A stretch of DNA of 12,653 bases from Gammaproteobacteria bacterium (GTDB lineage: Bacteria; Pseudomonadota; Gammaproteobacteria; SZUA-229): NCBI GenBank assembly GCA_030641945.1, contig DAOWLL010000015.1:1-12653 (forward strand), read 5' to 3'. The position numbers and the translations under genes are program-made. Within the stretch, counting starts at the first letter, position 1, and every line of letters begins with the position of its first letter. A model generated the notes under the pieces. The model was not told the origin of the DNA, made no database searches, and was given only the letters and a program-made list of their open reading frames with translations. Of the stretch, positions 7,772-12,653 are shown in pieces.

Positions 7772-7785
7772 ATAATAGCTATTAT
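7772..7785. promoter_or_regulatory. 14-base perfect palindrome upstream of the protease promoter
   Basis: ATAATAGCTATTAT is its own reverse complement and lies 8 bases upstream of the -35 element of the sigma-E-like promoter. It could be an operator, an A/T-rich activating element, or a second -10 (TATTAT on the minus strand with a weak TTCGAA 16 bases before it). No known regulator site is recognised. Confidence 0.35.
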
Positions 7786-7807
7786 CGGCCACTTTCGAAC
7801 AACATGA

Positions 7808-7829
7808 AACTGCAGCCGATATTGCAGTT
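7808..7829. promoter_or_regulatory. Operator-like dyad between the protease and FKBP genes
   Basis: AACTGCA and TGCAGTT form perfect 7-base arms around an 8-base spacer, in the shared regulatory region of the two divergent genes and 51 bases before the FKBP ATG. Spaced dyads of this size are typical of dimeric regulators, but I cannot name one. A TATATA (7864-7869) closer to the FKBP gene lies only 11 bases before the ATG and has no fitting -35. Confidence 0.35.
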
Positions 7830-7879
7830 GTCAGGATGACCTGCTAAGTTCCGCCATACAGTGTATATAGTCGGAAAAA

Positions 7880-8569
7880 ATGCCCATGTTTAGATACTCA
7901 GTTGCCTTGATACCCCTGTTGCTCACCCCGGTGATTGCCGATGCGGCCAAAAATCTTGAAACCCTGGAACAGAGGGCCAGCTACAGTTTCGGCGTTGATT
8001 TTGCCAAGCGCCTGAAACAACAAGGCATCGACCTTGATATTTCAGCGTTGACTCGCGGCATTGTGGATACAGCCTCAGGAAAGAAGCTGGCCCTGGAAGA
8101 GGGTGAAATGAACCAGTCTAAGGCTGAATATACCGAGCAATTGCGCGCCAAACTGGCAGAGGAACAGCTACAGCTGGCTTCGAAAAACCTCGAAGCCGGC
8201 AAACAGTTCCTGGCTGAAAACGCGAAAAAAGAAGGTGTGGTGACCACCGCCAGCGGATTGCAATACAAGGTTATTACCAGCGGCAATGGCAAAACGCCGA
8301 AGCCCGATGATACAGTAAGCACACACTATCGCGGCACACTGATCGATGGCCGTGAATTTGACAGTTCCTACAGTCGCGGCCAACCTGCCAGCTTTCCGGT
8401 TAAAGGCGTTATCAAGGGCTGGACCGAGGCTCTGCAGTTGATGAAAGTCGGTGACAAATGGGAACTCTACATACCCTCAGAGCTGGCCTATGGCGCTTCA
8501 CAGCGCAGCGAACTGATTCAGCCTAATTCAACTCTGGTGTTCGAGCTGGAGTTGCTGAGTATCAAGTAA
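7880..8569 (+). CDS. Periplasmic FKBP-type peptidyl-prolyl cis-trans isomerase (FkpA/Mip-like)
   Basis: This enzyme speeds rotation about proline peptide bonds and acts as a folding helper. The 229-residue product has a signal peptide (residues 1-22, ending near ADA|A), a helical dimerisation region at about 25-120 with the family opening ASYSFGVDFAKRLKQQG, and a C-terminal FKBP domain. Active-site residues visible are Tyr150, Phe160-Asp161, Val177-Ile178, Trp181 and Tyr204 (in ELAYG), with the closing strand NSTLVFELELL. The usual IPPN before that strand reads IQPN here. Both ATG 7880 and ATG 7886 are possible: GGA lies 4 bases before the first and 10 before the second. FkpA of E. coli and Mip of Legionella are close in layout; I leave the symbol blank because FklB and Mip types cannot be told apart with confidence. 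No lipobox cysteine is present. Confidence 0.93.
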   Translation: MPMFRYSVALIPLLLTPVIADAAKNLETLEQRASYSFGVDFAKRLKQQGIDLDISALTRGIVDTASGKKLALEEGEMNQSKAEYTEQLRAKLAEEQLQLASKNLEAGKQFLAENAKKEGVVTTASGLQYKVITSGNGKTPKPDDTVSTHYRGTLIDGREFDSSYSRGQPASFPVKGVIKGWTEALQLMKVGDKWELYIPSELAYGASQRSELIQPNSTLVFELELLSIK

Positions 8570-8583
8570 TTTCTTACAGCTAA

Positions 8584-8700
8584 GATGCGGAGACGCTGAG
8601 GTTCACAGATATTCGTAGGAGCGACTTCAGTCGCGCACTGTAACAGTTCGCGACGGAAGTAGCTCCTACAAGCCATCAAAATTCTCCGCAGCTTTGCGGT
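8584..8700. repeat. Composite inverted repeat, degraded copy (REP pair inside an outer pair)
   Basis: Inner layer: a 21-base REP-type unit, GTAGGAGCGACTTCAGTCGC and one base more (8615-8635), is repeated inverted at 8649-8669 with 19 of 21 matches and a 13-base loop. Outer layer: AGATGCGGAGACGCTGAG (8583-8600) faces ACCGCAAAGCTGCGGAG read on the minus strand (8700-8684); TGCGGAGA (8586-8593) pairs exactly with 8683-8690. It fills the 137-base gap between the convergent FKBP and yicC genes and may act as a two-way terminator. The head GTAG is the hallmark of REP elements moved by RAYT transposases; no such gene is in the window. Confidence 0.85.
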
Positions 8701-8706
8701 CATTGC

Positions 8707-9573
8707 CTATTCAATATTCTGAATCTGTTCGCGCATTTGCTCTATCAGCACCTTCAGTTCCACCGATGCCTGTGTGGTTGAGATATCTGCCGATTTTGAG
8801 CCCAGCGTATTGGCCTCGCGGTTCAATTCCTGCATCAGGAAATCAAGCCGACGCCCAACCGCTTCATCACGATCTAGCACATCGTCCAGCTCTTTCAAAT
8901 GTGCGTCCAGCCGGTCCAGTTCTTCATCGACATCCATCTTCTGCGCCAGAAACACCAGTTCCTGTTCAAGCCGTTCCCTGTCTACACTGGTTTTAAGCTC
9001 TTCAAGTCTGGCCGTCAGCTTTTCACGATAGCGTTGCTGTACTTCAGGCAGCTGCAGCCTGACCTTATCGACAATTTGCTGCATGCTGGCACAGCGGTCC
9101 TGAATCAGTATCTGCATGCGCTCGCCTTCACGCAACCGGTTCTCGATGAGTTCGTCCAGCGCCATGAGCAGCAGTCTTTCTGACGCCTCGTATATAGATT
9201 TATAATCCTGCTCAGGCTCGGCAACCACACCGGGCCAGGTGAGAAGATCAACAGGATTGATTTCAGACGGTTGATGTAAGCGTGCATTGATCTGTTGACA
9301 GGCATTGATCAGTGACTTTACCAAGTTGTCATTTACTTCGAGTCCGCTTTCGGTAACCTGTTCCGGTATGAATCGAAGTCCGCATTCGAGCTTGCCGCGC
9401 TGCAAGCGCTTGTTAATGCATTCACGCACACGGCCTTCCTGGGCACGAAAATCTTCAGGTAATCTGCAATTGATATCGAGATAACGGCTGTTGACCGACC
9501 TCAGCTCCCAGGTCAGCGTGCCAAATTTTTCACTCTGCTGCACGCGTGCGAACGCAGTCATGCTTTTTATCAT
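8707..9573 (-). CDS. yicC: YicC family endoribonuclease
   Basis: YicC/YloC proteins are a conserved bacterial endoribonuclease family; E. coli YicC has been linked to decay of small RNAs. From the chosen start the product has 288 residues, against 287 in E. coli. The opening MIKSMTAFARV and ELRSVNSRYLDINCRLPE are diagnostic, followed by RGKLECGLRF, a long helical middle rich in Glu and Arg, and the C-terminal signature RRLDFLMQELNREANTLGSKS with conserved Glu and Asp residues. The frame extends four codons further to ATG 9585, but the bases of that ATGGAG supply GGAG exactly 6 bases before ATG 9573, and family members begin with MI.SMTA. It is divergent from rph, as in E. coli. Confidence 0.96.
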   Translation of the reverse strand: MIKSMTAFARVQQSEKFGTLTWELRSVNSRYLDINCRLPEDFRAQEGRVRECINKRLQRGKLECGLRFIPEQVTESGLEVNDNLVKSLINACQQINARLHQPSEINPVDLLTWPGVVAEPEQDYKSIYEASERLLLMALDELIENRLREGERMQILIQDRCASMQQIVDKVRLQLPEVQQRYREKLTARLEELKTSVDRERLEQELVFLAQKMDVDEELDRLDAHLKELDDVLDRDEAVGRRLDFLMQELNREANTLGSKSADISTTQASVELKVLIEQMREQIQNIE

Positions 9574-9579
9574 TCGGGA

Positions 9580-9583
9580 CTCC
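9580..9583 (-). promoter_or_regulatory. Ribosome binding site fixing the yicC start
   Basis: GGAG on the minus strand ends 6 bases before ATG 9573. It overlaps the alternative upstream ATG at 9585, which makes use of that upstream codon unlikely. Confidence 0.75.
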
Positions 9584-9609
9584 ATATTTACCGAATCGGA
9601 ACGTGGGCC

Positions 9610-9618
9610 ATTGTAGCA
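9610..9618 (-). promoter_or_regulatory. Extended -10 promoter of yicC
   Basis: The minus strand reads TGCTACAAT, an extended -10 (TGn) with TACAAT at 9615-9610. The -35 region, around 9633-9638 (CACGGC), is poor, which is usual when TGn is present. Transcription would begin near 9603, some 30 bases before the start codon at 9573. Confidence 0.55.
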
Positions 9619-9639
9619 CGCACATTCATGCTGCCGTGT

Positions 9640-9648
9640 TGCTATAAT
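9640..9648 (+). promoter_or_regulatory. Extended -10 promoter of rph-rdgB
   Basis: TGCTATAAT carries a perfect TATAAT (9643-9648) with the TGn extension. The -35 position, 17 bases upstream (GCACAT, 9620-9625), is weak. Transcription should begin near 9655, giving a leader of about 23 bases with GGAG (9668-9671) 6 bases before the rph ATG. Confidence 0.7.
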
Positions 9649-9677
9649 GCGCCGCTGTTATTGCCCTGGAGAAAAGA

Positions 9678-10394
9678 ATGAGACCGAGCAGCCGCGCAGC
9701 CGATGAAATGCGCAAAATAAACATCACCCGTAATTTCACCAAGCACGCTGAAGGCTCGGTACTGGTCGAATTCGGTGACACCAAGGTCATCTGTACAGCT
9801 TCCGTAGAAGACCGCGTACCCGGTTTTCTACGCGGCAAAGGCCAGGGCTGGGTTACAGCCGAATATGGCATGCTACCTCGCTCTACTGGCAGCCGCATGG
9901 GTCGTGAAGCGGCACGTGGCAAACAGGGCGGCCGCACCATGGAAATTCAACGCCTGATTGGCCGTTCATTACGCGCCGGCATTGACATGGAAGCCCTGGG
10001 TGAAAACACCATTAGCCTGGACTGTGATGTGCTGCAGGCAGACGGCGGTACACGCACTGCCAGCATATCCGGCGCCTGGGTTGCATTGCATGATGCCATC
10101 CAGTACATGCTTAAAGAAAAAATGATAGCAAAAGACCCCCTGCATCATCAGATTGCATCTGTCTCTGTCGGTATCTATGAAGGCACACCTGTTCTGGATC
10201 TTGACTATGCTGAAGACTCAAATGCAGAAACCGATATGAATGTGGTCATGAACAGCAATGATTCGTTTATTGAAGTTCAGGGTACTGCTGAAGGCCATGC
10301 CTTCAATGCCAATGAACTCAACGCGATGCTGGCACTGGCCAAGCATGGCATTAGTGATATTTTACAAGCACAACAAGACGCGATTAAATCATGA
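9678..10394 (+). CDS. rph: Ribonuclease PH
   Basis: RNase PH is a phosphate-dependent 3' exoribonuclease that trims tRNA precursors and helps degrade structured RNA; it works as a hexamer ring. The 238 residues equal the E. coli length. Signatures in order are MRPSSR, the [20 protein letters not shown] block (18-37), [14 protein letters not shown] (57-70), [13 protein letters not shown] with phosphate-binding Arg86, [17 protein letters not shown] (114-130), and [14 protein letters not shown] with metal-binding Asp180 and Asp186. All key residues are present and the C-terminal helix region is intact, unlike the frameshifted rph of E. coli K-12. The stop codon overlaps the rdgB start as ATGA. 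In E. coli rph is followed by pyrE; here the partner is rdgB, an arrangement also common in bacteria. Confidence 0.98.
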   Translation: MRPSSRAADEMRKINITRNFTKHAEGSVLVEFGDTKVICTASVEDRVPGFLRGKGQGWVTAEYGMLPRSTGSRMGREAARGKQGGRTMEIQRLIGRSLRAGIDMEALGENTISLDCDVLQADGGTRTASISGAWVALHDAIQYMLKEKMIAKDPLHHQIASVSVGIYEGTPVLDLDYAEDSNAETDMNVVMNSNDSFIEVQGTAEGHAFNANELNAMLALAKHGISDILQAQQDAIKS

Positions 10395-11002
10395 CAGCCA
10401 TCGATAGAATTGTTCTTGCCAGCGGCAATGCCGGCAAGGTTCGGGAAATCAACAAACTGTTTGCAGGCTGCGGCATAGAAGTCGTGCCGCAATCAGATTT
10501 CAATGTGCCGGAGATAGCTGAAACCGGAACCACCTTTGTTGAAAATGCCATTATCAAGGCGCGGCAAGCCGCTGAAATCACCGGCTTGCCCGCAATTGCT
10601 GATGACTCCGGTATCGAAGTTGATGCACTGCACGCACGTCCTGGTGTCTGGTCTGCACGTTATGCCGGTGAAAATGCCAACGACCAGGACAATAACAATA
10701 AAATGATTGAAGAGCTGGAAGGCGTGCCAGAGGCAGAACGCACTGCACGCTATCAATGCCTGATCGTATTCATGCGAGACCATACCGATCCAGTGCCGAT
10801 CATAACCCAGGGCAGCTGGGAAGGACGCATACTGCAAGCACCACGCGGCGAAGGCGGGTTTGGTTATGACCCGATTTTTTATGTGCCGACACATGATTGC
10901 TCTGGCGGTGAACTGCCACTGGAAGTGAAGAACACCATCAGTCATCGTGCCATTGCCCTGAATGCGATGCTGGAAGAGTTCAGGAAACATAAATATATTT
11001 AA
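10391..11002 (+). CDS. rdgB: dITP/XTP pyrophosphatase RdgB
   Basis: This Ham1-family enzyme hydrolyses dITP, ITP and XTP to monophosphates and keeps deaminated purines out of DNA and RNA. The 203-residue product (E. coli 197) shows the substrate loop ASGNAGK (10-16), [10 protein letters not shown] (48-57), the catalytic IADDSG with Asp72 as probable base, [11 protein letters not shown] (83-93), the GGFGYDPIF motif (155-163) and the closing SHRAIAL (184-190). It begins inside the last codons of rph (ATGA overlap), so it is co-transcribed with rph from the promoter near 9640 and translationally coupled. The gene stops 4 bases before the composite repeat at 11007. Confidence 0.97.
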   Translation: MTAIDRIVLASGNAGKVREINKLFAGCGIEVVPQSDFNVPEIAETGTTFVENAIIKARQAAEITGLPAIADDSGIEVDALHARPGVWSARYAGENANDQDNNNKMIEELEGVPEAERTARYQCLIVFMRDHTDPVPIITQGSWEGRILQAPRGEGGFGYDPIFYVPTHDCSGGELPLEVKNTISHRAIALNAMLEEFRKHKYI

Positions 11003-11006
11003 TGTT

Positions 11007-11188
11007 AACCGCAGAGGCGCGGAGGCGCAGAGAAAACATCAGTAGTGTTATTCTGATCCTGAAAATCGAGCATGTGTCCGTAGGAGCGGCTTTAGCCGCG
11101 ATCAATTTGCGATATCGCCAGTAATTCGCGGCTAAAGCCGCTCCTACATAAACTACCTATAACTCTGCGCCTCCGCATCTCTACGGTT
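11007..11188. repeat. Composite nested palindrome (outer pair, perfect REP pair, central palindrome)
   Basis: Three layers share one axis of symmetry. The outer arms, 11007-11032 (AACCGCAGAGGCGCGGAG and 8 more) and 11163-11188, match inverted at 23 of 26 bases. The inner arms, 11080-11101 (GTAGGAGCGGCTTTAGCCGC plus GA) and 11126-11147, match perfectly over 22 bases; each also folds by itself as GCGGC-TTTA-GCCGC. The 24-base loop holds the palindrome GCGATATCGC (11109-11118). The inner pair is a REP doublet with GTAG heads. The outer sequence is of the GCAGAGGCGCAGAG type, a small repeat that recurs between genes in many environmental bacteria. It fills nearly all of the gap between rdgB and the next gene and could stop rdgB transcription. 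Confidence 0.92.
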
Positions 11189-11205
11189 CTAATAAATATT
11201 TCAAT

Positions 11206-11694
11206 ATGCCCGTTCTGCTTTGTAGCGACATCAACCTTGATCATCTGCAAAACCTGCTTGGCCGTTACGGCATGGAGGTCAATAATGTGGCACCACATGA
11301 ACACATACCCGGCAGTTTCTGGCAGCCGCCTGAAGCCGGACTTGTTGGTAATGCACTCTATGTGCGTGACGACACGCCGGTGCATTCCGCACTGCATGAA
11401 GCCTGTCATTACATCTGCATGGATCAACAACGCAGACAAAACCTCGATACCGATGCCGGCGGCGGCTATGAAGAAGAGGACGGTGTCTGTTATTTACAAA
11501 TTCTGCTATCAGAACATATTGCTGAAATGGGCAAACAGCGCATGTTCAGCGATATGGATGAATGGGGTTATTCATTCAGACTGGGTTCAAGCCAGGCGTG
11601 GTTTGAACAGGATGCAGAAGATGCTGTTGAATGGTTAAAACAGTACGGGCTCATTGACAACGTTAGTCAGCCTGCGTGGAAAGTGAGGCAGTAA
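11206..11694 (+). CDS. Unrecognised HExxH-motif protein, possible metal-dependent enzyme
   Basis: A 162-residue soluble protein that I do not recognise by name. It has no signal peptide or membrane segment. The core SALHEACHYICMD contains His64-Glu65-x-x-His68, the zinc or iron motif of metallopeptidases and some oxygenases, followed by a Gly run and the acidic stretch YEEEDGVCYLQILLSEH (88-104), where Glu90, Glu91 or Glu103 could be a third ligand. The AxHExxHxxC context recalls the EF-P hydroxylase EpmC (AIHEISHWC), but the rest does not align by eye, so this is only a pointer. The C-terminal third (SFRLGSSQAWFEQDAEDAVEWL) looks helical. ATG 11206 is the first possible start after an in-frame stop at 11149; no ribosome site is visible. 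Repeats stand on both sides. That it is a real gene is likely, given its length and motif; its function is unknown. Confidence 0.8.
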   Translation: MPVLLCSDINLDHLQNLLGRYGMEVNNVAPHEHIPGSFWQPPEAGLVGNALYVRDDTPVHSALHEACHYICMDQQRRQNLDTDAGGGYEEEDGVCYLQILLSEHIAEMGKQRMFSDMDEWGYSFRLGSSQAWFEQDAEDAVEWLKQYGLIDNVSQPAWKVRQ

Positions 11695-11698
11695 TTAG

Positions 11699-11781
11699 CC
11701 GCAAATAACGCGAAGAGCGCAAATAGTAAGAATGGGGTGTGATATTAATTAAACATTTCGCGTGTTTTGCGTTCTTCACGG
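11699..11781. repeat. Imperfect inverted repeat of a second small-repeat family
   Basis: CCGCAAATAACGCGAAGAGC and 8 more bases (11699-11726) face a related sequence read on the minus strand from 11781 to 11754 (CCGTGAAGAACGCAAAACAC and 8 more); about 18 of 28 positions agree. Both arms follow the CCGCGAAGAACGCGAA pattern. This differs from both layers of the repeats at 8584 and 11007. It starts two bases after the stop codon region of the HExxH gene and ends just before the terminator. Confidence 0.55.
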
Positions 11782-11783
11782 AC

Positions 11784-11809
11784 AAAAAAAGCCCTCCACT
11801 GGAGGGCTT
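11784..11809 (-). terminator. Rho-independent terminator of the lipase gene (possibly two-way)
   Basis: A perfect 9-base stem AAGCCCTCC/GGAGGGCTT (11789-11797 and 11801-11809) with loop ACT. On the minus strand it runs into seven Ts (11790-11784), the classic form, 25 bases after the lipase stop codon. On the plus strand the tail is only TTGTGTT, so termination of the HExxH gene from the other side would be weaker. Confidence 0.93.
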
Positions 11810-11833
11810 GTGTTCATAAAGCTGTATTATTTA

Positions 11834-12653
11834 TTATGGTGCCTGCAGCACGCTTGGATCAGAGACATCTAACAGCGTACCATCACTAACCAGGAAATTT
11901 GCTGCCTGCCATTGAATTTCTGCTGTTACGTCAAAGTTAGGTGACGGATCCAGTAATGATGAATGCTCACCGGAGATATACTTTGTTACCACATGCAGAT
12001 CAGGTCCTGTCGTAGTTGCATTTTTCTGGGTCAGCCCCATCAGGGCCAGCTGAGGCTCGGTTCCCGCCAGAGGAGCAGGCACAGTTCCACTGGTATCGTT
12101 GCCATCCGGCACCCTGTTCGGTACCACCAGGTCGGACAGATTGCTTGCAGTACCGTCACCGACGATTTCGAAGAACAGGATACCCCTACCCATAGCAGCG
12201 GTGATCGAGTGATTAACTGGATCACCCGAATCAACCACTGTCTGGGCGGCACCCAAAAATGATTCGTAATCCGCAGTGCCTTTTTCTACACCTTCAGCTG
12301 CAAGCCCGGCACTGATTGTCGGCCCAAAACTTGCAGAACCATCGAGTATCTTGGGCAGGCTGGTTCCACCGAACGCCAGGGCCGCATCCCTGACCGTTGG
12401 CTCATGTGCCAGGAATGTTGTTCCTACCATGGCCCCAAGTGAGTGCCCGAGAAAATAGATTTTTGTGGTGTCAAAGTCGGCGCCTGTACCATAGTCCATT
12501 GTGGTAAGTGCATAGGCTAGAGAAAACAGGTCGGAAACAGACTGGCGAACATTGTCACGCGTGTTCTGTAAATTGCTCAGGTTTATATAATGTATACCTG
12601 ATGTATCCGTGACACCGTCGGAAGTCTTGTCCGTGATGTTTCCATTCGAGTCC
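11834..12653 (-). CDS. Alpha/beta-hydrolase lipase, C-terminal part (Pla-1/cef or VolA-like), cut by the window edge
   Basis: The frame is open from the TAA at 11834 to the right edge, giving 272 visible residues; the start lies outside. The ATG at 12499 is internal, because the codons before it continue without a stop and read as normal protein (INLSNLQNTRDNVRQSVSDL). The nucleophile elbow GHSLG places the catalytic Ser at visible residue 71. His230 in GEHSSLLDP is the likely catalytic histidine and an Asp at 166 or 174 may complete the triad. The RDNVRQ helix shortly before GHSLG and the overall order resemble extracellular or surface lipases of the Pla-1/cef family, which includes Vibrio VolA, about 800 residues long. 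Such enzymes release fatty acids from lipids outside the cell. The hydrolase fold is firm and the subfamily tentative, since the N-terminal part and any lipobox are missing. Confidence 0.85.
   Translation of the reverse strand, partial: DSNGNITDKTSDGVTDTSGIHYINLSNLQNTRDNVRQSVSDLFSLAYALTTMDYGTGADFDTTKIYFLGHSLGAMVGTTFLAHEPTVRDAALAFGGTSLPKILDGSASFGPTISAGLAAEGVEKGTADYESFLGAAQTVVDSGDPVNHSITAAMGRGILFFEIVGDGTASNLSDLVVPNRVPDGNDTSGTVPAPLAGTEPQLALMGLTQKNATTTGPDLHVVTKYISGEHSSLLDPSPNFDVTAEIQWQAANFLVSDGTLLDVSDPSVLQAP

Noticed and set aside
7709..7792. Longer start (ATG 7792) for the periplasmic protease
   Set aside because: It would bury the signal peptide, has no ribosome site, and spans a sigma-E-like promoter.
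9574..9585. Longer start (ATG 9585) for yicC
   Set aside because: Family members begin at the next ATG (MIKSMTA), and the first ATG overlaps the ribosome site of the second.
10493..10990. Minus-strand open frame of 165 codons opposite rdgB
   Set aside because: rdgB on the plus strand carries every family motif. The opposite frame has no recognisable features.
8584..11188. CRISPR or transposon ends
   Set aside because: The repeats are paired inverted units with short loops, not regularly spaced direct repeats. The genes between them are ordinary chromosomal ones, so the two elements are not read as ends of one transposon.
11834..12499. Lipase start at ATG 12499
   Set aside because: The frame stays open to the window edge and the upstream codons continue a plausible lipase sequence, so this ATG is internal.

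Overview
The window is a 12.65 kb stretch of chromosome with about 50% GC. It comes from a gammaproteobacterium that I cannot place further. The evidence is the close match of MutY, RNase PH, RdgB, YicC, MoaC and MoaE to their Escherichia coli counterparts, the yicC/rph divergent pair, the asmA-mutY neighbourhood (also known from Pseudomonas), a DegQ/MucD-type protease with a sigma-E-like promoter, and GTAG-headed REP-type palindromes. There are thirteen protein genes (one cut by the window edge) and one tRNA. I see no prophage, transposase, CRISPR array, toxin-antitoxin pair or defence cluster, so this is mainly housekeeping DNA with mobile-type small repeats between the genes.

Layout, left to right. 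(1) 20-1381 (+): an outer-membrane MipA/OmpV-like protein with an extra C-terminal barrel-like half. (2) 1382-1758: tRNA-Phe (GAA) on the minus strand, framed by copies of a short degenerate repeat. (3) 1759-5595 (-): the apparent operon moaC-asmA-mutY, transcribed leftward. (4) 5666-6333 (+): moaD-moaE, overlapping by ATGA and divergent from moaC across 70 bp. Together moaC, moaD and moaE supply the cPMP-forming step and both subunits of molybdopterin synthase. (5) 6350-7708 (-): a periplasmic DegQ/MucD-type serine protease, divergent from (6) 7880-8569 (+): a periplasmic FKBP-type prolyl isomerase. These two look like an envelope protein-quality-control pair. (7) 8707-9573 (-) yicC, divergent from (8) 9678-11002 (+) rph-rdgB, also joined by an ATGA overlap. 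This block concerns RNA processing and nucleotide-pool cleaning. (9) 11206-11694 (+): an unrecognised small HExxH-motif protein. (10) 11834-window end (-): the C-terminal part of an alpha/beta-hydrolase lipase with a strong terminator.

The most unusual DNA is the intergenic repeat material. At 11007-11188 a perfect REP inverted pair sits inside a second, unrelated inverted pair, with a small palindrome at its centre. A degraded copy of the same two-layer design lies at 8584-8700, so the two copies bracket yicC-rph-rdgB. A third, different inverted repeat lies at 11699-11781. Other points for a second look are a MoaD whose essential Gly-Gly tail is followed by two extra residues, a sigma-E-type promoter inside the falsely extended 5' end of the protease frame, and paired extended -10 promoters between yicC and rph.
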